From: Bradyrhizobium roseum
GTDB taxonomy: Bacteria; Pseudomonadota; Alphaproteobacteria; Rhizobiales; Xanthobacteraceae
DNA: 64,000 nt
Assembly (NCBI RefSeq): GCF_030413175.1
Contig: NZ_CP129212.1
Location: 5,370,450 to 5,434,449, forward strand
Direction of reading: 5' to 3'
The position numbers were made by a program, and so were the translations under genes. A model generated the notes under the pieces. It made no database searches and was not told the origin of the DNA. It worked only from the letters and a program-made list of their open reading frames with translations. This document shows, in pieces, positions 49,358 through 58,853 of this stretch. Within the stretch, counting starts at the first letter, position 1. Each line of letters starts with the position of its first letter.

Positions 49358-50032
49358 CTACTCGCCATGATGGCGCAGGCGTTCCAGTTCAATGACGGTA
49401 ACGCCGCCATACTCGAGCCGCAGCAACCCTTCCTGCTCCAGTCGCTTCAGGCACTGGTTGGCGTTCTGCCGCGAAATGCCGGACAGCGCTCCGATTTCCT
49501 CCTGTGTGATCTCGAGGTGACGCGTCATGTCGGGATAGAGTATGGGGTTGAACAGAGAGGCGATCGAGCGCGCGACGCGGCTGGTGGCATCGAGCATGCG
49601 GTCGTGTTCCAGCGCCCCGATGAACTGGCCGACCCGCTCGTTGAGCTGCCGGACCAGAAAACGGTTGAACGCGACGCTGTTCTCGAACAGCCAGAAGAAG
49701 GTGTTTCGGTCCATCAGCGCCAGGCGGGTGTCGCGCAGCGCGACCACGTCGTAGCGGCGCGGCTCGCTCTTCAGGACGGAGCCCTCCCCGAACCAGGCGC
49801 CCGCGGTCATGCCGGCCAGCGTCACGGCCTTGCCGCCGCTCGACACGGTACCCATCCGGGCAAGACCGGTGACGATGCCGGTCCAATAGTCGAAGGCGTC
49901 GCCGCGCATGAAGACATACTCGTTGGCGCGAAAGAATTTCTCGACGATGCCGGCCCGGGCAACCTCGATTTCGCGTTCGTTGAGCTCACGCGACCACGCC
50001 GCGATGCGTTTGAGGTAATCCACTGCAATCAT
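49358..50032 (-). CDS. Crp/Fnr-family transcriptional regulator
   Basis: A 224-residue regulator from ATG 50032; the longer frame upstream is low-complexity. The effector domain has FFRANEYVFMRGDAFDYWTGIVTGLARM and GAWFGEGSVLKSEPRRYDVVALRD. The DNA-binding domain has LEITQEEIGALSGISRQNANQCLKRLEQEGLLRLEYGGVTVI, with the recognition helix SRQNANQCLKRLE. Lack of N-terminal cysteines argues against an Fnr-type cluster. It sits between the Rieske gene (same strand, downstream) and the divergent Liv/acyl-CoA-synthetase operon, so either could be its target. Confidence 0.88.
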   Translation of the reverse strand: MIAVDYLKRIAAWSRELNEREIEVARAGIVEKFFRANEYVFMRGDAFDYWTGIVTGLARMGTVSSGGKAVTLAGMTAGAWFGEGSVLKSEPRRYDVVALRDTRLALMDRNTFFWLFENSVAFNRFLVRQLNERVGQFIGALEHDRMLDATSRVARSIASLFNPILYPDMTRHLEITQEEIGALSGISRQNANQCLKRLEQEGLLRLEYGGVTVIELERLRHHGE

Positions 50033-50332
50033 GATCGCATCGACCGTTGCACCCAAACGTGCTGCACCGCAACAGAAGGCGGCGCGGCAAAATTTCCCGA
50101 CCAATTGTCAGCCAAAAGACATTTCAAACTATCGCATTGCACTACAGAGGGCCACCTTGGCACCATCGGCCTTTGGCGCGGTGGCGGGGTGCGACACTAC
50201 CGCGCGTGAGGCGAGACCATCGGCAGACACCGTTAGTCGGATGGCTTGCCCGGCACCGCCGATGTAGGATCGCCGATGCGGTCGAAAACCAGATAAAGAG
50301 CGCGACCCAAGCGCCGTGTCCGGAGGGAATGA
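50033..50332. other. Divergent promoter region, Crp/Fnr gene / second Liv operon
   Basis: A 300-base non-coding region between divergent genes. No gene, repeat or strong palindrome stands out. It should contain promoters for both the regulator and the transport operon. The end near 50322 has the ribosome site GGAGGG for the GTG start at 50333. Confidence 0.45.
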
Positions 50333-51154
50333 GTGGCTTACACGTTGGAAGTGCGCGGGGTTTCGCTGCGCTTCGGTGGCGTTCGCGCGCTGACCGAGGT
50401 CTCGTTCGGCGTGAACGAGGGCGAATTGTTCTCGATCATCGGCCCGAACGGCGCCGGCAAGACCTCGATCGTCAATTGCATTTCGGGCCGCTACAAGCCG
50501 ACCGAAGGCCAGTTGTTCTACCGCGACAAGGACATTACCGGCCTCAATCCGAACGCGCGGCCGCGGCTCGGCATCGGCCGCACCTTCCAGAATCTCGCGC
50601 TGTTCCACCATATGAGCGTGCTCGACAACATCATGGTCGGGCGGCATCACCTGTTGAAGAACAACTTTATCACGGGCTCGCTGTACTGGCTGACGGGCGC
50701 GCGGCGAGAGGAACTCGAGCACCGCCGCAAGGTGGAGGAGATCATCGATTTCCTCGACTTGCAGTCGGTGCGCAAGGCGACCGCCGGCACCCTGCCCTAC
50801 GGCCTGCGAAAACGCGTCGAGCTCGCCCGCGCCATGGCGCTGGAGCCGCAACTCATCCTGCTCGACGAGCCGATGGCCGGCATGAACTTCGAGGAAAAGG
50901 AGGACATGGCGCGCTACATTGTCGATCTCAACGAGGAGTTCGGCATGACGGTGATGATGATCGAGCACGACATGGGCGTGGTGATGGACATCTCCCACCG
51001 CGTCATGGTGCTGGATTTCGGGCGCAAGATCGCCGAGGGCGATCCGGCCTCGGTACTCGCCGACCCCCACGTCAAGCGCGCTTATCTCGGCGAAGAGGAC
51101 GAGATGCTCGTCGATCCCGACGACAAGCCCTCCGCTCCGGAGTGCGCAGCATGA
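50333..51154 (+). CDS. Liv-type ABC transporter ATP-binding protein (LivG-like), second operon
   Basis: A 273-residue ATPase starting at GTG 50333, which is well spaced from GGAGGG. It has Walker A IGPNGAGKTS, GIGRTFQNLALFHHMSVLDN, and Walker B LILLDEPMAGMNFEEKEDM with LPYGLRKRVELARAMA as the LivG form of the signature. A segment around residues 105-125 (HLLKNNFITGSLYWLTGARREE) is longer than in amino acid LivG proteins, as in LivG relatives linked to acyl-CoA ligases. It overlaps the next gene by ATGA. Confidence 0.93.
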   Translation: MAYTLEVRGVSLRFGGVRALTEVSFGVNEGELFSIIGPNGAGKTSIVNCISGRYKPTEGQLFYRDKDITGLNPNARPRLGIGRTFQNLALFHHMSVLDNIMVGRHHLLKNNFITGSLYWLTGARREELEHRRKVEEIIDFLDLQSVRKATAGTLPYGLRKRVELARAMALEPQLILLDEPMAGMNFEEKEDMARYIVDLNEEFGMTVMMIEHDMGVVMDISHRVMVLDFGRKIAEGDPASVLADPHVKRAYLGEEDEMLVDPDDKPSAPECAA

Positions 51155-53082
51155 TGGATTACGCTGGACGCGTCGCCAAGGCAGATACATTCCCCAAGCT
51201 GCTGCGCCTCAATGCGCGGGAACATGGCGGCGAAATCGCGTTGCGCGAAAAGGACCTCGGGCTGTGGCGCGTCTTCACCTGGAATGACTACCAGACGCGC
51301 GTGCATGATTTCGCGCTCGGCATGGTCGAACTCGGTCTCGGGCGCGGCGACGTCATCGGCATCATCGGCGACAACCGGCCGGACTGGGTGGCCGCCGAAA
51401 TCGCGACGCACGCCATCGGCGCCATGAGCCTTGGCCTTTACCGCGACGTGCTGGACGAGGAAGCGGCCTATCTGCTGAGCTACGGCGACGCCAAGCTTGT
51501 ATTCGCGGAAGACGAGGAGCAGGTCGACAAGCTGCTGGCGCTGGCCGACCGTGCGCCCAATCTCAAGCACATCGTCTATTCCGATCCGCGCGGCATGCGG
51601 AAATACGACGATCCGCGGCTGATGGCGGCCGAAAAGCTCGCCGCGATGGGGCGCGAGCACGCCGCGCGCGAGGCAGGCCTCTACGACCGGCTGGTCGATG
51701 CGACCAGCGGCGAGGACACCGCGATCCTCTGCACCACCTCGGGCACGACGGCCAACCCCAAACTGGCGATGCTGGCGGGCGGCCGCGTGCTGAAGCATTG
51801 CGCGACCTATCTGGCGTTCGATCCGAAGGGACCGGACGACGAGTATGTCTCGGTGCTGCCGCTGCCCTGGATCATGGAACAGGTCTACGCGCTCGGCAAA
51901 GGGCTGCTGTGCCGGATGAAGGTCAACTTCGTCGAAGAGCCCGAGACCATGATGCACGATTTCCGCGAGATCGCGCCGACCTTCGTGCTGTTCGCGCCGC
52001 GGCTCTGGGAATCGATCGCCGCCGACGTGCGCGCCGGCGTGATGGATGCTTCGCCGCTGAAGCAGAAATTGTTCGATATCGGCATGAAGACCGGGCTCGC
52101 GGCGCTGGCGCAGGGCAAGCATTCGATCCTGGCCGACCAGCTGCTGTTCCGCGCGCTGCGCGACCGCCTTGGCTTCACACGGCTGCGTTCGGCCGCGACC
52201 GGCGGCGCAGCGCTCGGGCCGGATACCTTCAAGTTCTTCCGCGCCATGGGCGTGCCGTTGCGCACGCTCTACGGCCAGACCGAAATGCTCGGCGCTTACA
52301 CGCTGCATCCCTTCGAAAAGGTCGACCCGGATACGACGGGCGTGCCGATGGCGGCCGATATCGAGCTTCGTATCGACAACCCCGACATCAACGGCGTCGG
52401 CGAGATCGTGGTTCGGCACCCCAACATGTTCCTCGGCTACTACAAGAATCCGGAGGCTTCCGCCGCCGATGTCAAGGACGGTTGGATGCATTCCGGCGAC
52501 GCCGGCTATTTCAACATCGACCGGCAGCTCGTCGTCATTGACCGCATCAAGGACCTCGCCGAGACCTCCCGCGGTGAACGCTTCTCGCCGCAATACCTGG
52601 AAAACAAGCTGAAATTCTCACCCTACATCGCCGAGACGGTCGTGCTCGGCGCCGGCCGCGACACGCTGGCCGCCATGATCTGCATCCGCTTCTCGATCAT
52701 CTCGAAATGGGCGGAGAAGAAACGGATTTCGTTCACGACCTACACCGATCTTTCCTCGCGGCCCGAAGTCTATGAACTGCTGCGCAAGGAAGTCGAAAGC
52801 GTCAACGCCACGCTGCCGGCGGCACAGCGCATTTCCCGCTTCCTGCTGCTCTACAAGGAACTCGACGCCGACGACGGCGAACTGACCCGCACCCGAAAGG
52901 TCCGCCGCAGCGTCATCAACGAGAAATATGCCGACATCATCGACGCGATCTACGGCGGCAAGCGCGACATCCCGGTCGACACCGTCATCCGCTTCCAGGA
53001 CGGCACCACCCAGCGCATCCGCACCACGTTGCGGGTGGTCGATCTCGGCCACGATGCGCCGATGGCGGAGGCCGCGGAATGA
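51151..53082 (+). CDS. AMP-forming acyl-CoA synthetase, long-chain type, inside a Liv operon
   Basis: A 643-residue adenylating enzyme of the long-chain acyl-CoA synthetase group. ATG 51151 overlaps the preceding stop and follows CCGGAG; the open frame that reaches far upstream is antisense or off-frame there and rejected. The AMP-binding loop is CTTSGTTANPKLAM near 197-210, then TLYGQTEMLGAYTLHP, WMHSGDAGYFNIDRQLVVIDRIKDL and SPQYLENKLKFSPYI. The loop has A-N where many have G-x-P, but SGTT is intact. It activates a carboxylic acid with CoA, presumably the acid imported by the surrounding transporter, so import and activation are coupled. Confidence 0.93.
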   Translation: MMDYAGRVAKADTFPKLLRLNAREHGGEIALREKDLGLWRVFTWNDYQTRVHDFALGMVELGLGRGDVIGIIGDNRPDWVAAEIATHAIGAMSLGLYRDVLDEEAAYLLSYGDAKLVFAEDEEQVDKLLALADRAPNLKHIVYSDPRGMRKYDDPRLMAAEKLAAMGREHAAREAGLYDRLVDATSGEDTAILCTTSGTTANPKLAMLAGGRVLKHCATYLAFDPKGPDDEYVSVLPLPWIMEQVYALGKGLLCRMKVNFVEEPETMMHDFREIAPTFVLFAPRLWESIAADVRAGVMDASPLKQKLFDIGMKTGLAALAQGKHSILADQLLFRALRDRLGFTRLRSAATGGAALGPDTFKFFRAMGVPLRTLYGQTEMLGAYTLHPFEKVDPDTTGVPMAADIELRIDNPDINGVGEIVVRHPNMFLGYYKNPEASAADVKDGWMHSGDAGYFNIDRQLVVIDRIKDLAETSRGERFSPQYLENKLKFSPYIAETVVLGAGRDTLAAMICIRFSIISKWAEKKRISFTTYTDLSSRPEVYELLRKEVESVNATLPAAQRISRFLLLYKELDADDGELTRTRKVRRSVINEKYADIIDAIYGGKRDIPVDTVIRFQDGTTQRIRTTLRVVDLGHDAPMAEAAE

Positions 53083-53114
53083 TGAAGCAGCAATCATACA
53101 AGGCGCCCGTTGAT

Positions 53115-53272
53115 GCGCCCTCTCCCCTTGAGGGAGAGGGCATCACCGCCGCTCCCCGCGAACTCGCTTGGGTGAGGGGTATATCTCCACACCTGCGAAC
53201 GCGGAGAGAACCCCTCACCCGTCTTCGCTTCGCGAAGCCACCCTCTCCCACAAGGGGAGAGGGAATGTCCGT
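53115..53272. repeat. Composite inverted repeat in the operon gap
   Basis: Inverted words gcgccctctccccttgaggg... and ...caaggggagaggg enclose smaller inverted pairs (gggtgagggg / cccctcaccc). It is a common dispersed repeat type in bradyrhizobial genomes, as far as I recall. It fills most of the 211-base gap between the synthetase and the permease gene of the same operon. Confidence 0.8.
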
Positions 53273-53293
53273 AACTCTCGCGCGTCGAAAAAC

Positions 53294-54187
53294 ATGAACA
53301 CCCAGCTCCTGATCCAGCTCCTGGTCAACGGCCTCGTCGTCGGCACGCTCTATGGCGTGGTCGCGATGTCGTTCGTGCTGATCTACAAGGCGACGCAGGT
53401 CGTGAATTTCGCGCAGGGCGAACTGCTGCTGATCGGCGCCTGGGTGTGCTGGTGGCTGCTCACCAAATACCAGGTGCCGTTCTACCTGGGCATGCCAATC
53501 ACGCTCGTCTTCATGTTCCTGTTCGGCATCGCCATCCAGATCGTGATCCTGCGCCCGATGATCGGCGAGCCGATCATTTCCGTGATCATGGTGACGATCG
53601 CGCTGTCGACGGTGTTTTCGGCGCTGATGAAGTGGATGTTCGGCGTCAATCTGCAGCCGTTCCCGCGCATCTTCCAGACCCAGAACGTCAACATTCTCGG
53701 GCTGCAGGTGCAGACCGTCTACCTGATGAGCCTTGCGGTATCGGTGGCGATGATGATCGGCATGGCGTGGTTCTTCCGCTTTTCAAAATACGGCCTCGCC
53801 ATGCGTGCAACCGCCTTCAACCAGCAGGTGGCGCAGTCGCTCGGCATATCCGTGAAAAGCGTGTTCGCGATGGCCTGGGCGATTTCGGCGACCGTCTCCG
53901 CCGTCGCGGGCGTGGTGGTGGCCGTCGTCAACGGCGTTTCGGCCGGACTTTCCGCCTACGGCGTCAAGGTGTTTCCGGCGGCGATTCTGGGTGGTCTCGA
54001 CAGCGTCGGCGGCGCGGTGCTGGGCGGCATCATCATCGGGCTGTTGGAGAATTTCGCGCATTTCCTCGACAGCGAATATCTGCACTGGGGAAATCTCTAC
54101 GAAATCGCGCCGTTCTACGCGCTCATTATCATTCTCATGATCAAGCCCTACGGCCTGTTCGGCACCAAAGACATCGAGCGGGTGTAA
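53294..54187 (+). CDS. Liv-type ABC transporter permease (LivH-like), second operon
   Basis: A 297-residue membrane permease from ATG 53294; the frame continues upstream through the repeat and is rejected there. It has LLVNGLVVGTLYGVVAMSFVLIYKATQVVNFAQGEL, the LivH signature, and KYGLAMRATAFNQQVAQSLGISV as the ATPase-contact loop. About eight helices. The ribosome site is weak (no clear GGAG), and the repeat just upstream may influence expression. It pairs with the permease at 54192. Confidence 0.93.
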   Translation: MNTQLLIQLLVNGLVVGTLYGVVAMSFVLIYKATQVVNFAQGELLLIGAWVCWWLLTKYQVPFYLGMPITLVFMFLFGIAIQIVILRPMIGEPIISVIMVTIALSTVFSALMKWMFGVNLQPFPRIFQTQNVNILGLQVQTVYLMSLAVSVAMMIGMAWFFRFSKYGLAMRATAFNQQVAQSLGISVKSVFAMAWAISATVSAVAGVVVAVVNGVSAGLSAYGVKVFPAAILGGLDSVGGAVLGGIIIGLLENFAHFLDSEYLHWGNLYEIAPFYALIIILMIKPYGLFGTKDIERV

Positions 54188-54191
54188 GATT

Positions 54192-55265
54192 ATGGCTGGT
54201 CAGACCCTCATTCCCGCCGGCGACTTCCGCACTACTTATGCGGCGGACACCACCGTGTTTCCGACCACGACCAGCCGCAACGCATTGATCGCCGGCATCG
54301 TCCTGATCTGCTTTGCACCGCACGTCGTCAACGAATACGTCCTCAGTTTGCTGATCCAGATCGGCATTTTCGGCATCGCAGCGCTTGGGCTGAACATCGT
54401 CGTCGGCTTCACCGGCCAGATCTCGATCGGCCACGCCGCCTTCTTTGGCTTTGGTGCCTTCACCTCGGCCTATCTCAACAACCGCTTCGGGATTCCCGTC
54501 TTCTTCTGCATTCCGCTCGCCGGCGTCGTGACGGCCGTGGTCGGCCTGATTTTCGGCCTGCCCGCGGCTCGGCTGAAGGGGCTCTATCTCGCGATCGCCA
54601 CGCTGGCGGCGCAGTATATCCTGCTCGACTTTTTTGCCCGCGCCGAATGGTTCACCGGCGGCAGCGTTCCGGCCAGTGCCGAGCCGTTCTCGATCTTCGG
54701 CTACTCGCTGCGCGGCGACAAGAAATACTTCTACGTCGTGCTGGCCTATGTCGTCGTCTGCTATCTGCTGGTGACGAACCTGATCCGCTCGCGCGACGGC
54801 CGCGCGCTGATCGCGGTGCGCGACCATTACCTCTCCGCCGAGATCATGGGCATCAACCTGACCAAGTACCGGACGTTGTCGTTCGGCCTTGCCGCCTTCT
54901 TTGCCGGCGTCGGCGGCGCGCTTTATGCACACTACAATCAGGTGGTGTCCAACGAAGGCTTCGGCATCGACCGCTCGATCATCTTCCTGGCCATGATCAT
55001 CATCGGCGGCCTCGGCTCGATCATGGGCACGCTGATGGGCACCGCCTTCATGGTGCTGCTGCCGGAATCGATGGAATGGCTCAGCGTTGCGCTGCGCGGC
55101 AGTCCCATCGATCAGTTCCTGGGGTTGAAGAACAACATCGCCTTCCTGCGCGAGATGGCCATTGGCCTGATCATCATCGTCTTTCTGGTGTTCGAACCGG
55201 ACGGACTCGCGCACCGATGGCGGCAGATCAAGGCGTACTGGAAACTCTACCCGTTCTCGCATTGA
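54192..55265 (+). CDS. Liv-type ABC transporter permease (LivM-like), second operon
   Basis: A 357-residue membrane permease. It has LLIQIGIFGIAALGLNIVVGFTGQISIGHAAFFGFGAFTSAYL, the LivM signature, and RDGRALIAVRDHYLSAEIMGINLTKYR as the contact loop. It starts four bases after the LivH-like stop and is followed by the binding protein gene after 49 bases. About ten helices are visible. Confidence 0.93.
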   Translation: MAGQTLIPAGDFRTTYAADTTVFPTTTSRNALIAGIVLICFAPHVVNEYVLSLLIQIGIFGIAALGLNIVVGFTGQISIGHAAFFGFGAFTSAYLNNRFGIPVFFCIPLAGVVTAVVGLIFGLPAARLKGLYLAIATLAAQYILLDFFARAEWFTGGSVPASAEPFSIFGYSLRGDKKYFYVVLAYVVVCYLLVTNLIRSRDGRALIAVRDHYLSAEIMGINLTKYRTLSFGLAAFFAGVGGALYAHYNQVVSNEGFGIDRSIIFLAMIIIGGLGSIMGTLMGTAFMVLLPESMEWLSVALRGSPIDQFLGLKNNIAFLREMAIGLIIIVFLVFEPDGLAHRWRQIKAYWKLYPFSH

Positions 55266-55314
55266 GGTCGGAACGGGACGGACAACGAAGACCTCGAGAA
55301 GAAACCGGAGGATT

Positions 55315-56601
55315 ATGTCCATGACGATGAAGACACTGCTAAGCACCGCTTCGCTTGCCCTGTTGCTGGCAAGTGCCGCGACGACGTCGCAGGCCCAGGT
55401 GAAACTGGGACATCTCGCCGACTATTCGGGTGCGACATCGGACGTTGGAACGCCGTTTGGACAAGGCGTCGCGGACGCCTATGCCTGGATCAACAAGAAC
55501 GGTGGCATCGACGGCAAGAAGGTCGACGTCGATACGGTCGACTACGGCTACCAGGTGCCGCGCGCGATCGCGCAGTACAAGAAATGGTCGGGCACCGACA
55601 AAGTCGCCGCCATCCTCGGCTGGGGCACCGCCGATACCGAAGCGCTGACGGGATTCCTGGCCGAGGACAAGATCCCCGACATTTCGGCGTCCTATGCCGC
55701 TGCACTCTCCGACCCGACTGGTGCGGGCGGCAAGGCCAAGCCAGCGCCCTATAACTTCTTCTATGGCCCGAGCTACTCCGACGCGGTTCGCGGCATGCTG
55801 ACCTGGGCCGCCGAGGACTGGAAGGCCAAGGGCAAGCCCGGCAAGCCGAAGTACGTTCATATGGGCGCGAACCATCCCTATCCGAACGCGCCGAAGGCGG
55901 CCGGCGAAGCCATGGCCGCCGAACTCGGCTTCGAAACTCTGCCGCCGATCGTGTTCGCATTGACGCCCGGCGACTACAGCGCGCAGTGTCTGACCCTGAA
56001 GAACTCCGGCGCCAACTACGCCTATCTCGGCAACACCGCCGGCTCGAACATCTCCGTGCTCAACGCCTGCAAGGCCGCCGGCGTCGACGTGCAGTTTCTC
56101 GGCAACGTCTGGGGCATGGACGAGAACGCCGCCAAGGCCGCAGGTACCGCCGCCGACGGCGTGGTGTTCCCGCTGCGCACCGCGGTGGCGTGGGGCGGCA
56201 ACGCACCCGGCATGAAGACGGTGATGGAAATCTCCAAGATGTCGGACGCGGCCGGTACCGCCTACCGCCCCGTGCACTACGTCGCCGGCGTCTGCACCGC
56301 GCTCTACATGAAGGAAGCCGTCGAATGGGCTGCCAAGAACGGTGGCGCCACCGGCGAGAACGTCAAGAAGGGCTTCTACCAGAAGAAGGATTGGGTGCCG
56401 GCCGGCATGGACGGCGTCTGCAACCCCTCGACCTGGACCGACAAGGATCACCGCGGCACGCTCAAGGTCGATCTCTATCGCATGAAGGTCGCAGGCGCGA
56501 CCGACGCCCCGCTCAACGATCTCGTCAAGAACGGCGCGATCAAGCTGGAGAAGGTCAAGACCGTCGACCTGCCGCGCAAGCCCGAGTGGCTCGGCTGGTG
56601 A
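55315..56601 (+). CDS. Liv-type ABC transporter substrate-binding protein, second operon
   Basis: A 428-residue periplasmic binding protein. GGAGG precedes ATG 55315; the ATG at 55321 is also possible. The signal peptide is MKTLLSTASLALLLASAATTSQA, cut before QVKLGHLADYSGATSDVGTPFGQG. The body has LGWGTADTEALTGFLAEDKIPDISASYAAALSDP. It is larger than amino-acid LivJ and resembles binding proteins of operons with acyl-CoA ligases, which take up aromatic or aliphatic acids. The ligand is not known. Confidence 0.92.
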   Translation: MSMTMKTLLSTASLALLLASAATTSQAQVKLGHLADYSGATSDVGTPFGQGVADAYAWINKNGGIDGKKVDVDTVDYGYQVPRAIAQYKKWSGTDKVAAILGWGTADTEALTGFLAEDKIPDISASYAAALSDPTGAGGKAKPAPYNFFYGPSYSDAVRGMLTWAAEDWKAKGKPGKPKYVHMGANHPYPNAPKAAGEAMAAELGFETLPPIVFALTPGDYSAQCLTLKNSGANYAYLGNTAGSNISVLNACKAAGVDVQFLGNVWGMDENAAKAAGTAADGVVFPLRTAVAWGGNAPGMKTVMEISKMSDAAGTAYRPVHYVAGVCTALYMKEAVEWAAKNGGATGENVKKGFYQKKDWVPAGMDGVCNPSTWTDKDHRGTLKVDLYRMKVAGATDAPLNDLVKNGAIKLEKVKTVDLPRKPEWLGW

Positions 56602-56634
56602 TTTCGCGGATTGCCTCCGGGCGATCCCAACACT

Positions 56635-56739
56635 CCGTCGTCATCCCCGCGAAAGCGGGGATCCAGTACGCCGCGGCCTCTCGGTCTATCGCAGGCGCCT
56701 CTGGAATACTGGATCACCCGCTTTCGCGGGTGATGACGG
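56635..56739. repeat. Inverted intergenic repeat (Bradyrhizobium-type)
   Basis: Arms ccgtcgtcatccccgcgaaa...gatccagta and tactggatc...tttcgcgggtgatgacgg are an extended inverted repeat of about 33 bases each around a 38-base loop. It lies between the binding protein and LivF-like genes. Another widely dispersed type in this group. Confidence 0.85.
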
Positions 56740-56755
56740 CAAGAGGTGATCAGAC

Positions 56756-57592
56756 ATGACTGAAGCAACTCAAATCGACCGTCCCGCGGCTGCACAAGCC
56801 GCCGCGCCGCTGCTCAGCGTCCGCAACATCGAGGTGGTCTACGACAAGGTCATCCTGGTGCTGCGCGGCCTCAGCCTCGATGTGCCGAAGGGTGCGATCG
56901 TGGCGCTGCTCGGCGCCAACGGCGCCGGCAAGTCGACGACGCTGAAGGCGATCTCCGGCCTGCTCAAGACCGAGGACGGCGAAGTGATCCGCGGCGAGAT
57001 CATGTTCGACGGCGCGCGCATCGACGGCATCGACCCTGACAAGATCGTCCGCCGCGGCATCTTCCAGGTGATGGAAGGCCGTCGCATCATCGCCGACATG
57101 ACGTCGATCGAGAATCTGAAACTCGGCGCCTTCACCCGCACCGATAACGAGATCGGCGCCGACATCGACATGGTGTTCCGTTATTTCCCGCGCCTCAAGG
57201 AGCGCACGGGTCTGGCGGGCTACCTCTCCGGCGGCGAGCAACAGATGCTGGCGATCGGCCGCGCGCTGATGGCGCGGCCCAAGATGATCTTGATGGACGA
57301 GCCGTCGATGGGCCTGTCGCCGCTGCTGGTGAAAGAAGTGTTTTCCATCATCAAGGAGATCAACCGCGACCTCGGCGTCACGATCCTGCTCGTGGAGCAG
57401 AATGCGCGCGCAGCGCTGTCGGTCGCGAGTCACGGCTACATCATGGAACAGGGCAAGGTGGTGCTCGACGGCACGGCGGACGAATTGCGCGACAACGAGG
57501 ACGTCAAGGAATTCTACCTCGGCGGCGCCGGCGATCAACGCAAGAGTTTCAAGAACCTGAAAAGCTTCAAGCGGCGAAAGCGGTGGCTGTGA
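56756..57592 (+). CDS. Liv-type ABC transporter ATP-binding protein (LivF-like), second operon
   Basis: A 278-residue ATPase. Walker A is LLGANGAGKST, the signature LSGGEQQMLAIGRALMA, Walker B MILMDEPSMGLSPLLV, and the H-loop LLVEQNARAALSVA, the LivF form. The C-terminus carries a basic tail (KSFKNLKSFKRRKRWL), longer than usual. It closes the operon that began at 50333: ATPase, synthetase, two permeases, binding protein, ATPase. All Liv components are present. Confidence 0.93.
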   Translation: MTEATQIDRPAAAQAAAPLLSVRNIEVVYDKVILVLRGLSLDVPKGAIVALLGANGAGKSTTLKAISGLLKTEDGEVIRGEIMFDGARIDGIDPDKIVRRGIFQVMEGRRIIADMTSIENLKLGAFTRTDNEIGADIDMVFRYFPRLKERTGLAGYLSGGEQQMLAIGRALMARPKMILMDEPSMGLSPLLVKEVFSIIKEINRDLGVTILLVEQNARAALSVASHGYIMEQGKVVLDGTADELRDNEDVKEFYLGGAGDQRKSFKNLKSFKRRKRWL

Positions 57593-57609
57593 CCACCACC
57601 CGCCACTAT

Positions 57610-58764
57610 TCAGCCGAGCACCTGCTCCGCTTCCGCAACAGCGCACAGCACATGGTAGAACGACGACGCAGGGATGGTGGCGACCAGCGAGTTGCCGTCG
57701 CGATCGAACTGGTCGTACCAGCCGCCCGTGACGGGATGGCTGAGATAATGCCGTTCGAGCCGCGCCAGCGCCGCGCGCGCTTCATCCGCGGCCCCCGCCT
57801 CGCCCGCTTCGGCCTGCGCGATCCACGCCTTGGCGATTTCGGTCTGCGGCCACAGCCGCCGCGTATGCCGCCTGATGGTGCCGTCGGCGCGCCCTTCATC
57901 GACCAGGCAACCCGTCGCCGCGTCGCGATAGCGCAGCGCCGACGCCAGCAGTTCGCCGCGGTAGCGCCCGGTCGGGCAGCCGGTGATGCGCTCAAAGCCC
58001 TTCAGGAGCCACGCCCATTCCGCCTGGTGCCCGGGCTCGACGCTGACGGGCTCGATCTTCGAGAAATCCTCTTCGAAGTATTCTCCGAGCACCTGCCGCT
58101 GCTTGTCATAAAGATTGGCCAGAAACAGGCTGAAGAAATTGCCGGCCCGGTTCTGGAACACCAGATCATGCGTCGCGTCGAACGCCGCAATCATCGATTC
58201 GAACAGATGCATGTGCGGATTCTGCCGGCGCGGCAGCGATACCGGCAAGCCTTCGTGAACCCCGCCATGCGGCGAACGCAGCTCCGTCTCGATGAAGCGG
58301 CACAGCGCGTCGATCTCGGTGCGGATTTGCGCATCGGGTTCGAGCCCATAAGCAGTAGCGAGCGCGAGCAGGATGAAGGCGTGATCGTAGGAATCGCGCA
58401 GCGGATCGAGTACCGAGCCATCCGGCTTCAGTGTGTGGACGAAGCCGGGCTTGCCGTCGGGCGCCTTCGCCTTCGCCAGCAGGTGCTCGAGCCCCTTCAG
58501 CGCGATGGCGCGGCCCTCGGGATACCAGCCCATCTGCGCCGCCTTGGCATAGCAATAGATCTGACGCGCCTGCACGAAAACCCGGCGCGGCGCCGCGCGG
58601 TCCGCACGGCCATCCTCATCGAGCCGATCGATGAAACCGCCCGTGCTGTCGTCCCAGCCCTCCGTCGACCACAGCGGCAGGCAATGCTCGATCATGCGAA
58701 GCTTCAGCCTCGCGACGACATCGGCCGAATCGTCTGCCACCGCAGCGCTATGCGTTTCAGCCAT
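57610..58764 (-). CDS. AGE/mannose-6-phosphate isomerase-like family sugar epimerase
   Basis: A 384-residue (alpha/alpha)6-barrel protein of the N-acylglucosamine 2-epimerase family. ATG 58764 follows AGGGAA; the frame upstream is antisense to the next gene. It shows LWSTEGWDDSTGGFIDRLDEDG, RVFVQARQIYCYAKAAQMGW, PRRQNPHMHLFESMIAAFDAT and VEPGHQAEWAWLLKGFE, with the conserved histidines and RxE of the active site (R in QARQ, H in NPHMH, H in PGHQ). Members interconvert sugars (mannose-fructose, GlcNAc-ManNAc, cellobiose). The specific reaction is not predictable. It is divergent from the PaaK-like gene. Confidence 0.9.
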   Translation of the reverse strand: MAETHSAAVADDSADVVARLKLRMIEHCLPLWSTEGWDDSTGGFIDRLDEDGRADRAAPRRVFVQARQIYCYAKAAQMGWYPEGRAIALKGLEHLLAKAKAPDGKPGFVHTLKPDGSVLDPLRDSYDHAFILLALATAYGLEPDAQIRTEIDALCRFIETELRSPHGGVHEGLPVSLPRRQNPHMHLFESMIAAFDATHDLVFQNRAGNFFSLFLANLYDKQRQVLGEYFEEDFSKIEPVSVEPGHQAEWAWLLKGFERITGCPTGRYRGELLASALRYRDAATGCLVDEGRADGTIRRHTRRLWPQTEIAKAWIAQAEAGEAGAADEARAALARLERHYLSHPVTGGWYDQFDRDGNSLVATIPASSFYHVLCAVAEAEQVLG

Positions 58765-58853
58765 TGGGTTCCCTGCAACATCTCCGACGCCGGTAGCCGT
58801 CTGATACCACGTCAGAAGCGGCGTGCAATCGGCGTCCATGGAAGGCATCAGCC

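Noticed and set aside
50047..51150. N-terminal extension of the acyl-CoA synthetase to 1011 residues
   Set aside because: The extension overlaps the LivG-like gene out of frame; the ATGA overlap at 51151 gives a normal start.
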